Assembly (NCBI GenBank): GCA_021323335.1
Contig: JAJTCN010000014.1
Coordinates: 1-37,738 of the forward strand
DNA length: 37,738 bases
Direction: 5' to 3'
Source of the DNA: Ramlibacter sp.
Lineage (GTDB): Bacteria; Pseudomonadota; Gammaproteobacteria; Burkholderiales; Burkholderiaceae_C
Part shown: one piece after another, positions 11,078 through 19,115 of the stretch
Layout of the letters: every line of letters starts with the position of its first letter
How positions within the stretch are numbered: position 1 is the first letter of the stretch
Notes under the pieces: model-generated
What the model was told of the DNA's origin: nothing
The model's input: only the letters and a program-made list of their open reading frames with translations
Database searches by the model: none
Position numbers and translations under genes: made by a program

Positions 11078-13813
11078 TCAAGCGGGGAGGGTTGGATCGG
11101 CGGCGGCCAGCCGCACCGTGAACACCGTGCCAGCCCCCAGCCGGCTCTCCACGGCGATCGTGCCGCGGTGCATCTCCACCGCGTTCTTGACGATCGCGAG
11201 GCCCAGGCCCGTGCCCTGGATGGTGCCGACGTTGCTGGCGCGGTGGAAGGACTCGAACAGGTGGCCGATCTCGTCGGGCGGGATGCCGATGCCCTGGTCG
11301 GCCACGCGGAACACCGTGGCGCCCTCTTCCCGCCGCACCTCGAAGACGACGCGGCCGCCCTGCGGCGAATACTTGATCGCGTTGGACAGCAGGTTGCCGA
11401 AGATGTGCCGCAGCAGCTTCTCGTCGTACAGCCCGGCGCCGACGCCCGGCCCGACGTCGCACACCACTTCGCTGGCGGCCTGGGGATGCTGCAGCCGCGC
11501 CTCCTGCACGAGTTGCGGACACAGCGCGCGCAAGTCCACCTGCGCCGGCTGGAAGTCCAGCATCTGCGCGTCGGCGCGGCCGAGCAGCAGCACGCGGTCC
11601 AGCATCCGCGACATGCGCTGCACGCCGGCCGCGATGCTGTCCAGCGTCTCGCGCCGCTCCTCCGGCGGCAGCCGGTCGCCGTAGTGCCGCAGCAGTTCCT
11701 CGGCCGACAGGATGGCCGCCAGCGGCGTGCGGAACTCGTGGCTGGTCATGGCGACGAAGCGCGAGCGCAGCGCGTTCAGCGCCTTCTGCTGCTCCAGCGC
11801 CTCGCGCATCTCGGCCTCCGACTGCTTGCGGTCGGTGATGTCCAGGAAGGTCCAGATGACGCCCGAGTCCGGGTCGTTGGGCCGCACGCAGCTGCCGCCC
11901 ATCTGCACCCAGAACAGCTCGCCGTCGCGCCGCTTGAGCTGCATCTCGCAGGTGTAGGAGCCGGTGGCGATCAGCGCCTGGCGCGCCTCCACGCCGAAGC
12001 GCTCCCAGCTCTCGGTGTCCGGGTGCAGGTAGTCCGAGCCCTGGCCGGTGAGCACCTCGCGCGGGTAGCCGAGCATCTGCGCGAACTTCTCGTTCACCCA
12101 CTCGTGCCGGCGCCGCACCGACAGCACGATGCCGACCACCGCGTTGTTCAGGATGGCCTCGCGCTCGGACATCGTGTGCTGCAGCCGCTCCTCGAGGTCC
12201 TTGCGCCGCGTGACGTCGCGGATCACCCAGACCGTGCCCTGGTTCAGCACGTCCCCGCCGACGGCCTTGCCGGAGAGCTGGATCCAGAGGCGCGTCCCGT
12301 CCAGGCGCTGCACCGGCAGCTCCCGCTCGTACACCTCGCCGCGCGCGGTGGCCGCGGCGACCTCGCCGCCGACCTCCAGGTAGTGCTCCCGCGTCAGGTA
12401 GAACGGCTCCATCGTGGTGACGGGCTGGCCGTGCGCGCCGAACATCTCCATCATCGCGCGGTTGGCCCAGCGCAGCCGCCCCTCCGGGGTCAGGAAGCAG
12501 ATGCCGACCATGGAGTTCTCCAGGACGATCTCGCGCTCCTCCAGCACGGTGCGCAGCCGCTCCTGCGAAGCCGAGAGGGCTTCCACCATGGCGTGTTCGG
12601 CCGCCAGCCGCACCTGCGACTGTTCCCGGAAGCGGCGCGCCACGTTGATGCGGTCGGCGAGCGCGAACGACAGCAGCACCATCTCCAGCGCCGACCCGAA
12701 CAGCAGCGCGTTGGAGGTGAAGGCATTCGACGGCAGCAGCCCCGTGTTGTGCAGGAACAGGGTGAGCGCGCCCACCAGCAGCAGCGCCCAGGCGGCCAGG
12801 TAGTGCCGCGCGCCGCCGTGGCCGCGCCGCAGCGCCAGCACGCCGGACACCACCAGCGCGCCGACCGTGATGGGCGCGAGCACCGTCACCAGCCAGGTCG
12901 ACACCACGTAAGGCAAGGAGACCCCGGTCACCGCGGTCGCGGCCCAGAGGACCGCGAGCGCGAGCAGCACGCGGTCGATGCGCGGCATGCCGTGCGCGCT
13001 GTCCAGGAAACGCCGGGCGAAGAACAGGCCGAAGACCGCGGCCAGGCACAGGCCCACCGGCGGCGCCACGCTGTTCCACCACACCTGCTGCGGCCAGACG
13101 AACTGGTACCCCAGGCCGGTGAGCGCCGCCTGCGCGGTGGCCATGCCCGCCACGAACAGCACGTAGATCAGGTAGGCGGGGTCGCGCACCGACAGGTACA
13201 GCAGCAGGTTGTAGAGCAGCAAGCCGGTCAGCAGCCCGAAGTACAGGCTCAGGAGCGCGTAGCTCGCCTGGTCGTTCTGCCACAGGGCGGCCGGGCGCCA
13301 CAGGCGCAGCGGCGCGGCGATGGTGCCTTGCGAAGTGAGGCGCAGGTAGACGACGCTCGCCTGGCCGGCCGGCAGCACCAGCGGCAGCACGTGGTTGCGG
13401 TGGGCCACGACGCGGCTGGCGAACGGCTCGAGGTCGCCGGCGACCTGGCGTGACCAGCCGCCGTTCGCACCGCGCGAATGGAGCTCCAGCCGGTCGAGCG
13501 GTGGATACGCCAGTTCCAGCAGCCAGTGCGGATCGGCGCCCGGCGCTGCGCGCAGTTCGATGCGCAGCCAGACCGCCGAGCGCGTGAGGCCGAAGTTGGC
13601 GGCCGGGCCATTGCCGCCCGCGGCGCGAAAGCGCGCCTGCTGCGCCGGCTGCAGCACTTCCTCCAGGGTCAGCCGCGCAGTGGCGTCTTCCAGCCAGGCG
13701 ACGTGCGGCCCCAGGTTGTAGCGGTCCTGCGTGCCGAGCTGCAGCGGCGCCTGCGCCGCGGCGGCGCAGGTCCACCACCACGCGAGCACCAGGACGGCCA
13801 GAGCGCGCCGCAT
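11078..13813 (-). CDS. Sensor histidine kinase, 7TMR-DISM with two PAS domains
   Basis: A 911-residue membrane sensor kinase. Visible order: signal peptide 1-20; periplasmic beta-rich 7TMR-DISMED2-like domain ~28-172, which in this family often binds carbohydrate-like or other ligands; seven membrane helices ~184-388; coiled coil ~392-430; PAS ~430-540; PAS with PAC ~550-665; HisKA with phospho-acceptor His692 (MTSHEFRTPLAAIL); HATPase with N box NLLSNAIKYS (Asn807, Asn811), G1 box DQGIGI (Asp839) and G2 GTGLGLAIV. There is no receiver domain and no response regulator gene next to it, so it is an orphan kinase. The start ATG overlaps the TGA of the upstream phosphatase gene (TGATG), which indicates translational coupling and fixes the start; the frame is open further upstream inside that gene but is a shadow there. 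Confidence 0.92.
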   Translation of the reverse strand: MRRALAVLVLAWWWTCAAAAQAPLQLGTQDRYNLGPHVAWLEDATARLTLEEVLQPAQQARFRAAGGNGPAANFGLTRSAVWLRIELRAAPGADPHWLLELAYPPLDRLELHSRGANGGWSRQVAGDLEPFASRVVAHRNHVLPLVLPAGQASVVYLRLTSQGTIAAPLRLWRPAALWQNDQASYALLSLYFGLLTGLLLYNLLLYLSVRDPAYLIYVLFVAGMATAQAALTGLGYQFVWPQQVWWNSVAPPVGLCLAAVFGLFFARRFLDSAHGMPRIDRVLLALAVLWAATAVTGVSLPYVVSTWLVTVLAPITVGALVVSGVLALRRGHGGARHYLAAWALLLVGALTLFLHNTGLLPSNAFTSNALLFGSALEMVLLSFALADRINVARRFREQSQVRLAAEHAMVEALSASQERLRTVLEEREIVLENSMVGICFLTPEGRLRWANRAMMEMFGAHGQPVTTMEPFYLTREHYLEVGGEVAAATARGEVYERELPVQRLDGTRLWIQLSGKAVGGDVLNQGTVWVIRDVTRRKDLEERLQHTMSEREAILNNAVVGIVLSVRRRHEWVNEKFAQMLGYPREVLTGQGSDYLHPDTESWERFGVEARQALIATGSYTCEMQLKRRDGELFWVQMGGSCVRPNDPDSGVIWTFLDITDRKQSEAEMREALEQQKALNALRSRFVAMTSHEFRTPLAAILSAEELLRHYGDRLPPEERRETLDSIAAGVQRMSRMLDRVLLLGRADAQMLDFQPAQVDLRALCPQLVQEARLQHPQAASEVVCDVGPGVGAGLYDEKLLRHIFGNLLSNAIKYSPQGGRVVFEVRREEGATVFRVADQGIGIPPDEIGHLFESFHRASNVGTIQGTGLGLAIVKNAVEMHRGTIAVESRLGAGTVFTVRLAAADPTLPA

Positions 13814-15375
13814 CAGGCCCGTTCCACCAGCGGCCGGCCGGCCCCCACCGCGAAGGTCGCCTCGGTGCGGACGCCCGTGTCGCGCCGGGTGACGTCGTCC
13901 AGCGTTCGCAGCCGCACCTGCAGTCGCTCGCCCGTGAAGTCGGCGATGCCGTAGCCGCGCCGCTCGGCGTCGGCGTGGATGAAGTGGGGGTTGTCGGCCA
14001 TCCGCTGGCTCACCTTGTCCGGCTGGAACGCGCGCGACGTGATGCTGGTGCCGCAGAACTCGACGCCGACACTGGCGCTCTCCGGCCGGTCGTAGTCGGC
14101 CTTGACGTGGCCGACCCAGTTCTCGTGCACGTCGCCGCCGAACAGCACCGGGTTGGCCGCGCGCTGCTGCTGCAATGCCTCCACCAGGCGGGCGCGCGCG
14201 GCGGGATAGCCGTCCCAGCCGTCGTTCCACAGCATCCTGCCGGGGCCGGCGCGCAGGTCCCGCTGGCCGAACAAGGTGCCCTGCCCCAGCACCGTCCACG
14301 CCGCGCCGCCCGCGCCCAGCCGCTCGCGCAGCCAGTCTTCCTGCGCGGCGCCGAGCATCGTGCGCGCGGGGTCGTTCCAGCTCTCGCAGCCGTCCGGGTC
14401 GCGCGTCACCGACCCGCGCCCCGGCGGGCTGCAGGCCTGCGCGTCACGGTACTGGCGGCCATCCAGCAGGCACAGCTGCGCCAGCGTGCCGAAGCGGACC
14501 TCGCCGTACAGCCGCAGCCCGGCGCCCGACGCGAGCCCCTGCAACGCGCGAGTGAGCACGGAGGCGCGCAAGGGCTGGTGCTCGTAATAGGCCTGGTAGG
14601 CGGCCGCGCGCCGGCCCGGAAAGTCCGCCGCCAGTTCGCCGTCGCCCGCCTGCAGTGCCGCATAGTCGTTCTGCACCTCGTGGTCGTCCCACGTGAACAG
14701 CCAGGGGCACGCCGCGTGCATGGCCTGCAGGTCCGGATCGGACTTGTACTGGGCATAGCGATCGCGGTACTGCTGCAGGCTGATGGTGACCGGCCCGTCC
14801 ACGTTGCGCACCGGCCGCGCCGAACGCGAATACTCGTAGATGTAGTCGCCCAGGAACAGCACGAAGTCCGGTGCGTCCTCGCGCATGTGGCGCCAGGCGC
14901 CGAAGAAGCCGTGTTCCCAGCGCTGGCACGAGGCGTAGGCGATGCGCAGGCGGTCCATGGCCGCATCCGGGCGCGGCAGCGTGCGGGTGCGGCCGGTGGC
15001 GCTGGTCCAGTCGCCGAACAGGAAGCGGTAGAAGTAGCCGGTGTCCGGCGCCAGTCCGCCGGCCTCCACGTGGACCGAATGGGCAAGCTCGGGCAGCGCC
15101 TCGGCCTGTCCGCCGTGCAGCACGCGCGCGAAAGCTTCGTCCTGGGCGATCTCCCAGCGCACCGTCACCGGCTGCGCGGCGAGTTCGGGAGCGACGAGCC
15201 GCGTCCACAGCACCACCGAATCCGGCAGGGGCGAACCGCTGGCGATGCCGAGGGTGAAGGGGTTGTCGCGCGTGCGCGCCTGGCTCCACGCACTGCGCGG
15301 CAGCCAGCCGCCGGCGGCCGTCGCCGCCGCGATCTGCAACAGGCGGCGGCGGTCGGTCACGGCGTGCTCATGCAT
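13813..15375 (-). CDS. PhoD-like alkaline phosphatase / phosphodiesterase
   Basis: A 520-residue exported metallophosphatase of the PhoD family, which releases phosphate from phosphomono- and diesters with Fe/Ca cofactors. The N-terminus DRRRLLQIAAATAAGG is a twin-arginine signal, as is usual for PhoD. The PhoD N-terminal beta domain (~40-130, NPFTLGIASGSPLPDSVVLWTRL) precedes the catalytic domain with FLGDYIYEYS, TWDDHEVQNDY and GGDVHENWVGHV, which supply metal ligands. The start ATG at 15375 directly precedes the Tat signal. It lies 17 bases after an MFS permease and overlaps the histidine kinase by one base, forming a three-gene operon. No PHO box was recognised. Its pairing with a sensor kinase suggests a sensed phosphorus source, which is inference. 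Confidence 0.92.
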   Translation of the reverse strand: MHEHAVTDRRRLLQIAAATAAGGWLPRSAWSQARTRDNPFTLGIASGSPLPDSVVLWTRLVAPELAAQPVTVRWEIAQDEAFARVLHGGQAEALPELAHSVHVEAGGLAPDTGYFYRFLFGDWTSATGRTRTLPRPDAAMDRLRIAYASCQRWEHGFFGAWRHMREDAPDFVLFLGDYIYEYSRSARPVRNVDGPVTISLQQYRDRYAQYKSDPDLQAMHAACPWLFTWDDHEVQNDYAALQAGDGELAADFPGRRAAAYQAYYEHQPLRASVLTRALQGLASGAGLRLYGEVRFGTLAQLCLLDGRQYRDAQACSPPGRGSVTRDPDGCESWNDPARTMLGAAQEDWLRERLGAGGAAWTVLGQGTLFGQRDLRAGPGRMLWNDGWDGYPAARARLVEALQQQRAANPVLFGGDVHENWVGHVKADYDRPESASVGVEFCGTSITSRAFQPDKVSQRMADNPHFIHADAERRGYGIADFTGERLQVRLRTLDDVTRRDTGVRTEATFAVGAGRPLVERA

Positions 15376-15392
15376 GGCCCGCCGACTATAGA

Positions 15393-16655
15393 TCAGGCAG
15401 CCGCCCGCCTTCCCGCGGCGTAGCCGACGAACAGGCCGAGCGAATGCGCCCGCCACACCAGGGTGCCGACGATCGCCAGGTTCAAAAGGTTCCAGGCGAT
15501 GCCGTTCAGGAAAGCGGCGCGGTACGAACCAGTGAGGTCGAACACCGCGCCGGACATCCAGCCGCCCAGTGCCATGCCGAGCAGCGTCGCCATCAGGACC
15601 GTCCCGGTGCGCGCGCCGGCCTGCTGCGGCGGGAAGTACTCGCGCACGATCAGCGCGTAGGCCGGGACGATGCCGCCCTGGAACAGCCCGAACATCCCGG
15701 ACACCAGGTAGAGCGACATCAACCCGTCGGACGGCAGGAACATCAGCAGCGCCACGCCCTGCAGCAGCGAGCCGAGCAGCAGCGTGCGCAGCCCGCCGAT
15801 GCGGTCCGAGATCCAGCCGGACACCAGCCGGCTCACCACGCCCATGCCGAGCATCAGCGACAGCATCTCGGCGCCGCGCGCCGCGCCGAAGCCGAGGTCC
15901 CCGCAATAAGCGACGATGTGCACCTGCGGCATCGACATCGCCACGCAGCACGAGACGCCGGCCACGCACAGCAGCCCGAGCAGCACGTTCTGCGACAGGC
16001 CGAGCGGCCGCTCGGACACCGTCGACGGCACGGCGCTGGCCGCCACTGGCACCGCGTGCTCCTGCGGCGGCGGCCGCCGCCGCAGGAACAGCGCCAGCGG
16101 CACCATGCTGGCCACGCAGAAGATCCCCATGCCCACATAGGTCTGGCGCCAGCCCACCGTGTCGATGAAGTACTGCATCACCGGCGGCCACGCGGCGCCC
16201 GCCGTGTAGTTGCCGCTCATGCAGATGGCCAGCGCGATGCCGCGGCGGCGGTCGAACCAGCGGGTGGTGTCGGCCACCAGCGGCGCGAAGGTGGCGGAGG
16301 TGCCGAGCAGCCCGATGAACAGGCCCTGCATCAGCCCGAACAGCACCAGCCCCGATGACAGGCCCGCGCCGATGAAGCCGACGCCCAGCCCCACGGCGCC
16401 GATCATCACCGGCACCATCACGCCGAAGCGGTCCGAGAGCCGGCCCATCACGATGCCGCCGACGCCGAAGCCGATCATCGTCAGCGTGTACGGCAGCGAC
16501 GCGTCGCCGCGGTCGATGCCGAAGTCGCGCTGCATGTGCGGCAGCACCACGGTGACGGCGTACATGCCCGAGCCGCCGATGGTCATGAGCAGCAGGGACA
16601 TGGCGAGCCGCGCCCAGGCGTAGGGGGATTCGATGGCGTCGCGGCTGGCCTGCAT
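15393..16655 (-). CDS. MFS transporter (OFA/monocarboxylate-like)
   Basis: A 420-residue twelve-helix MFS permease of the inner membrane. Motif A is present as GRLSDRFGVMVPVMIG (~residues 71-86) and again in the second half as GWISDRIGGLRTLLLG. The family-typical WFDRRRGIALAICMSG follows helix 4. A basic, proline-rich central loop (LRRRPPPQEH) separates the halves. It is the first gene of an apparent operon with the PhoD-like phosphatase (17-base gap) and the histidine kinase. It might import a product of the phosphatase, but the fold class is more typical of organic-anion transport. It is divergent from the phosphatidyltransferase at 16781 with a 125-bp shared upstream region. Confidence 0.9.
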   Translation of the reverse strand: MQASRDAIESPYAWARLAMSLLLMTIGGSGMYAVTVVLPHMQRDFGIDRGDASLPYTLTMIGFGVGGIVMGRLSDRFGVMVPVMIGAVGLGVGFIGAGLSSGLVLFGLMQGLFIGLLGTSATFAPLVADTTRWFDRRRGIALAICMSGNYTAGAAWPPVMQYFIDTVGWRQTYVGMGIFCVASMVPLALFLRRRPPPQEHAVPVAASAVPSTVSERPLGLSQNVLLGLLCVAGVSCCVAMSMPQVHIVAYCGDLGFGAARGAEMLSLMLGMGVVSRLVSGWISDRIGGLRTLLLGSLLQGVALLMFLPSDGLMSLYLVSGMFGLFQGGIVPAYALIVREYFPPQQAGARTGTVLMATLLGMALGGWMSGAVFDLTGSYRAAFLNGIAWNLLNLAIVGTLVWRAHSLGLFVGYAAGRRAAA

Positions 16656-16780
16656 GGGGCGATTGGACGCGATTGCGGTCGGGCTGGAAACCGGGGTTTC
16701 CGACTACAACCCGCCATGACCGGCGACTACGGCCCGGTTGCCGTCCGGTGCTTATCGTCGGGCCACAACAAGAGGTTTCC

Positions 16781-17410
16781 ATGGAACGCAGCGCGCCCCG
16801 ACATTTCTCCATGGTCCGGGACTTCCACCTGGCCGATTTCTTCACGCTCGGCAACGCCGCCTGCGGCGTGGGCGCCATCCTGCTCGCCATGATGTACATG
16901 GCCAGCGGCGACATGGCGCACTTCATGGCCGCGGCGGCGCTGGCGCCGGCCGCCTTCATCTTCGACGTGCTGGACGGGCGCATCGCCCGGGCCCGCCACC
17001 AGCACTCGGCGCTGGGCCGCGAACTGGACTCGCTCTCCGACGTCATCTCCTTCGGCATGGCGCCGGCGGCGCTGGGCTTCGCGGCGGGCCTGCAGGGCGG
17101 CTGGGACGCCGCGGCGCTGGTGTACTTCGTCTGTTGCGGCGTCAGCCGGCTGGCGCGCTACAACGTCACGGCCGAACAGCTGGCCGGCGACGAGAGCGGC
17201 AAGGTGAAGTATTTCGAAGGCACGCCCATTCCCACCAGCGTGGTCCTCACGGGCGTCCTGGCGGCCTGCGCCTGGCAGGGCGCCGTCGGCGACCGCCTCT
17301 GGGGCGGCGTCCTCGACCTGGGCCCCTGGAACTTCCATCCCCTGTCGCTGATGTTCGTGCTCTCCGGCAGCCTGATGATCAGCAAGACGCTACGCATTCC
17401 CAAGCTGTAA
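16781..17410 (+). CDS. pssA: CDP-alcohol phosphatidyltransferase, PssA-like
   Basis: An inner-membrane enzyme that joins a CDP-diacylglycerol to an alcohol; most probably CDP-diacylglycerol-serine O-phosphatidyltransferase, which commits lipid to phosphatidylserine and phosphatidylethanolamine. The family signature DG-x2-AR-x8-G-x3-D-x3-D is complete: Asp65, Gly66, Ala69, Arg70, Gly79, Asp83, Asp87, within LDGRIARARHQ and GRELDSLSDVISFG. The phrase SFGMAPA and the later EGTPIP loop match type II PssA proteins. At 209 residues it is shorter than the common 240-290. AAGAGG five bases before the ATG sets the start; the frame is open upstream. Another CDP-alcohol specificity is possible. Confidence 0.82.
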   Translation: MERSAPRHFSMVRDFHLADFFTLGNAACGVGAILLAMMYMASGDMAHFMAAAALAPAAFIFDVLDGRIARARHQHSALGRELDSLSDVISFGMAPAALGFAAGLQGGWDAAALVYFVCCGVSRLARYNVTAEQLAGDESGKVKYFEGTPIPTSVVLTGVLAACAWQGAVGDRLWGGVLDLGPWNFHPLSLMFVLSGSLMISKTLRIPKL

Positions 17411-17411
17411 G

Positions 17412-17431
17412 AGGAGCCCGTGCAGGCTCCT
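17412..17431. terminator. Palindrome between convergent genes
   Basis: Arms AGGAGCC (17412-17418) and GGCTCCT (17425-17431) are perfectly complementary with a six-base loop. It begins right after the phosphatidyltransferase stop and touches the stop codon of the minus-strand small membrane protein. The extended form GTAGGAGCCTGCACGGGCTCC is a motif often seen as a dispersed palindrome in proteobacteria. No T-run, so it may be a repeat element as much as a terminator. Confidence 0.5.
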
Positions 17432-17687
17432 ACCGGCTGGGACGGTTCTTCTGCCAGATGGCCAGCAGGATGAGGCCGTAGGCCACGATGCGCAGGCCGT
17501 AGATCGCCGGCGCGTCCTCGCCGGTGCCGTCCGCCAGGCCGAGCGCGATGCGGTTGAAGGACTCCAGCCAGAACGACAGCGCGAACCAGAGGAAGAAGCG
17601 GTCGCGGGTGCGCCGCCAGAAACGGAAGAAGAACAGTCCGGCCAGCAGCCATCCGATGGCGATCGCGCCGGTGAGCATTCCCTGCAT
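17430..17687 (-). CDS. Small membrane protein, DUF5985-like
   Basis: An 85-residue protein with three likely membrane helices: MLTGAIAIGWLLAGLFFFRF, FLWFALSFWLESFNRIAL and AIYGLRIVAYGLILLAIW. A conserved basic loop FRFWRRTRDRFF follows helix 1, a hallmark of the DUF5985 family as I remember it. The ATG at 17687 lies two bases past the stop of the preceding gene, and its ribosome binding site (GGAGGA) overlaps the end of that gene, so the pair is co-translated. No function is known. It is the third gene of a trio with another small membrane protein and a cytosolic protein. Confidence 0.75.
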   Translation of the reverse strand: MQGMLTGAIAIGWLLAGLFFFRFWRRTRDRFFLWFALSFWLESFNRIALGLADGTGEDAPAIYGLRIVAYGLILLAIWQKNRPSR

Positions 17688-17689
17688 GG

Positions 17690-17950
17690 TCAGTCCTCCT
17701 CCCAGATCAGGCCGAACAGCAGCAGCAGCACCGCCACCAGCGCGGCGGCCAGCCGGGCGTAGCCCAGGTCCACCTCCACCGGGAGGATCACCCGGTCCAC
17801 CACCAGCAGCACGTTGTTGACGCTCAGGGCGCCGAAGCACAGCGCGCTCCAGAACAGCAGCCGGGCGCCGCTGGCACGCCAGCTGCGCAACAGCAGCACG
17901 AGGCAGGTGATGGAAGTCAAGGCGCACAGGCCGTAGATCAGTGCAGCCAT
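17690..17950 (-). CDS. Small membrane protein, DUF5985-like
   Basis: An 86-residue protein with three predicted membrane helices (LIYGLCALTSITCLVLLL, LLFWSALCFGALSVNNVLLVVD, ALVAVLLLLFGLIWE), a basic loop RSWRASGARLL after the first helix and an acidic C-terminus EED. Layout and the NxxLL helix resemble its downstream neighbour and the DUF5985 family, so the two may pair in the membrane. AAGGAG precedes the ATG at the right distance and overlaps the stop of the upstream gene. I know of no assigned function. Confidence 0.78.
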   Translation of the reverse strand: MAALIYGLCALTSITCLVLLLRSWRASGARLLFWSALCFGALSVNNVLLVVDRVILPVEVDLGYARLAAALVAVLLLLFGLIWEED

Positions 17951-17953
17951 GGC

Positions 17954-18337
17954 TTACTCCTTGTCCTTTCGAAACCGGAACGCGTCCGCGAACTGCTGCG
18001 CGCGGCGCTCGACCCGGGAGTGGATGAGGTCCGTCACGCTCATGAGGTGGGCCGTGTAGGCCACGGCCAGGCGGTCGAGCTGGTCGGAGAGCTCGGGACG
18101 CGGGGCAAAGCGCACCGCCGCATCGGCAGCGGCCTCGGCCACGCCGGCCTCCCGCAATTGGGTCAACAGCTCGGCCGCCCTGCGCTCGGGCACGTACAGC
18201 CGTTGCGCCAGCAAGGAGCCCGTCCAGGCCTGCCGCGGCTCCGCGCGCAGCAGCAGGATGGCCTCGAGGTAAGGCACTGACGGAATGCTGGTCAGGATGA
18301 ACCGGCGGACATCCGCCGGCAACTCTGGAATCGTCAT
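17954..18337 (-). CDS. Small cytosolic protein, winged-helix-like, unknown function
   Basis: A 127-residue soluble protein without signal peptide. Residues ~20-75 (PYLEAILLLRAEPRQAWTGSLLAQRLYVPERRAAELL, shown here in parts: LEAILLLR, SLLAQRLYVPE, LLTQLREAGV) look like a helix-turn-helix with a following wing (AAVRFAP). The C-terminal half is helical and charged, ending in RRAQQFADAFRFRKDKE. It is the first gene of a tight three-gene operon with two small membrane proteins (three-base gap). A regulator or cytosolic partner of the membrane pair is plausible. The start is followed upstream by a 200-bp region holding a candidate small RNA on the opposite strand. Confidence 0.75.
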   Translation of the reverse strand: MTIPELPADVRRFILTSIPSVPYLEAILLLRAEPRQAWTGSLLAQRLYVPERRAAELLTQLREAGVAEAAADAAVRFAPRPELSDQLDRLAVAYTAHLMSVTDLIHSRVERRAQQFADAFRFRKDKE

Positions 18338-18387
18338 CGTTTTGGTCTGTCCGCGGACTGCATGCCGGTGCGCTGGTTTCCCCTCGG

Positions 18388-18415
18388 TTGCACCGCCTCC
18401 CGCCGCCTGTACATT
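18388..18415 (+). promoter_or_regulatory. Sigma-70-like promoter upstream of a non-coding stretch
   Basis: TTGCAC (18388-18393) and TACATT (18410-18415) stand 16 bases apart, close to the -35 and -10 consensus. No ORF follows before the terminator at 18479-18502, so the expected transcript starting near 18421 would be non-coding. Confidence 0.4.
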
Positions 18416-18427
18416 GGTGCAAATGTA
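18410..18427. promoter_or_regulatory. Inverted repeat overlapping the -10 element, possible operator
   Basis: TACATT, six bases, AATGTA form a perfect six-base dyad. It covers the proposed -10 hexamer and transcription start, the usual place for a repressor site. The partner protein is unknown; the winged-helix-like gene at 18337 is the nearest candidate. Confidence 0.3.
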
Positions 18428-18502
18428 GCGCCTTCGATGCGGGGATGCTGCTCATCCGGAAGCGAAGTACGAGCGTTGGAGCCCTGCGGGGCTCATTTTT
18501 TT
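18421..18502 (+). ncRNA. Candidate small RNA of about 80 nt
   Basis: Defined only by flanking signals: a promoter-like pair ending at 18415 and a GC-rich hairpin with seven Ts ending at 18502. No gene on the plus strand precedes the terminator for more than 1 kb, so a terminator here needs another transcript to explain it. No Rfam family was recognised. Confidence 0.35.
18479..18502 (+). terminator. Rho-independent terminator
   Basis: GAGCCC (18479-18484) pairs with GGGCTC (18489-18494), followed by A and seven Ts (18496-18502). It is the best intrinsic terminator in the window and lies 38 bases before the thpR start. Confidence 0.65.
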
Positions 18503-18539
18503 GGCGGCGTCGCGCGCGCGCCGCACAATCCGCGCTCGC

Positions 18540-19073
18540 ATGCCGGTCCCATCCTCCCCCCCTGCCGCGCCGGTCCGCCTGTTCCTCGCGCTCTGGCCGA
18601 ACACGAAAGTTCGCGCGGCGTTGCTCGCCCATGCGGCAACGTGGGACTGGCCGGCCTCGGCCCGCCCCACCCAACCCGAACGCCTGCATGTCACCGTGCA
18701 TTTCCTGGGCAACGTGGCCGTCGATCGCCTGCCGCAACTGCGCAAGGGCCTGGACCTGGCGTGGGAGGGAGGGGAGCTGGTACTCGACCGGCCCGCCGTG
18801 TGGCCGGGCGGCATCGCGGTGCTGGAAGCCGGGCAGGTCGGAAGCGGGCTGGTGGCGTGGCACTCCCGCCTCGCGGACGCCCTGCGCGCGCTGGATTTGC
18901 CGGTCGAGCATCGACCCTGGCGACCGCATGTGACGCTGGCTCGCAAGGCGTTCGGTGCGCATCCGCCCGCGGTCGTCGAACCCGTTACGTGGCGCGTCGA
19001 ACCGACATACCTGCTGGTGCAGTCGCTGCCGGGCGGGCGCGGCTACGAGCCGGTCGCAAGCTTCGGGCCATGA
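18540..19073 (+). CDS. thpR: RNA 2',3'-cyclic phosphodiesterase (ThpR/LigT)
   Basis: A 177-residue enzyme of the 2H phosphoesterase superfamily that opens 2',3'-cyclic phosphates at RNA ends. Both catalytic HxTx motifs are present: His50-Val-Thr52-Val in RLHVTVHFLG and His130-Val-Thr132-Leu in WRPHVTLAR. Length and motif spacing fit ThpR. I start at the ATG of MPVPSS, since homology starts soon after (VRLFLALWP) and the upstream frame runs through the terminator. There is no Shine-Dalgarno; CACAAT ends ten bases before the ATG, so a very short leader is likely. It stands alone and converges with the DUF4382-type lipoprotein. Confidence 0.93.
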   Translation: MPVPSSPPAAPVRLFLALWPNTKVRAALLAHAATWDWPASARPTQPERLHVTVHFLGNVAVDRLPQLRKGLDLAWEGGELVLDRPAVWPGGIAVLEAGQVGSGLVAWHSRLADALRALDLPVEHRPWRPHVTLARKAFGAHPPAVVEPVTWRVEPTYLLVQSLPGGRGYEPVASFGP

Positions 19074-19074
19074 A

Positions 19075-19098
19075 AAAGGCCTGCCGAAGCAGGCCTTT
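19075..19098 (-). terminator. Intrinsic terminator with C(UUCG)G loop
   Basis: On the minus strand the ten-base arms AAAGGCCTGC and GCAGGCCTTT pair perfectly around a TTCG tetraloop closed by C-G, a very stable hairpin, and are followed by a run of five Ts. It ends transcription of the lipoprotein gene; on the plus strand the T-run is shorter but it overlaps the thpR stop and may serve both. Confidence 0.8.
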
Positions 19099-19115
19099 CC
19101 CGGTGCACGACCGCG

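Noticed and set aside
10538..13453. A 971-codon plus-strand frame opposite the histidine kinase
   Set aside because: Composition is His/Arg/Gln/Ala-rich without motifs, whereas the minus strand encodes a complete sensor kinase.
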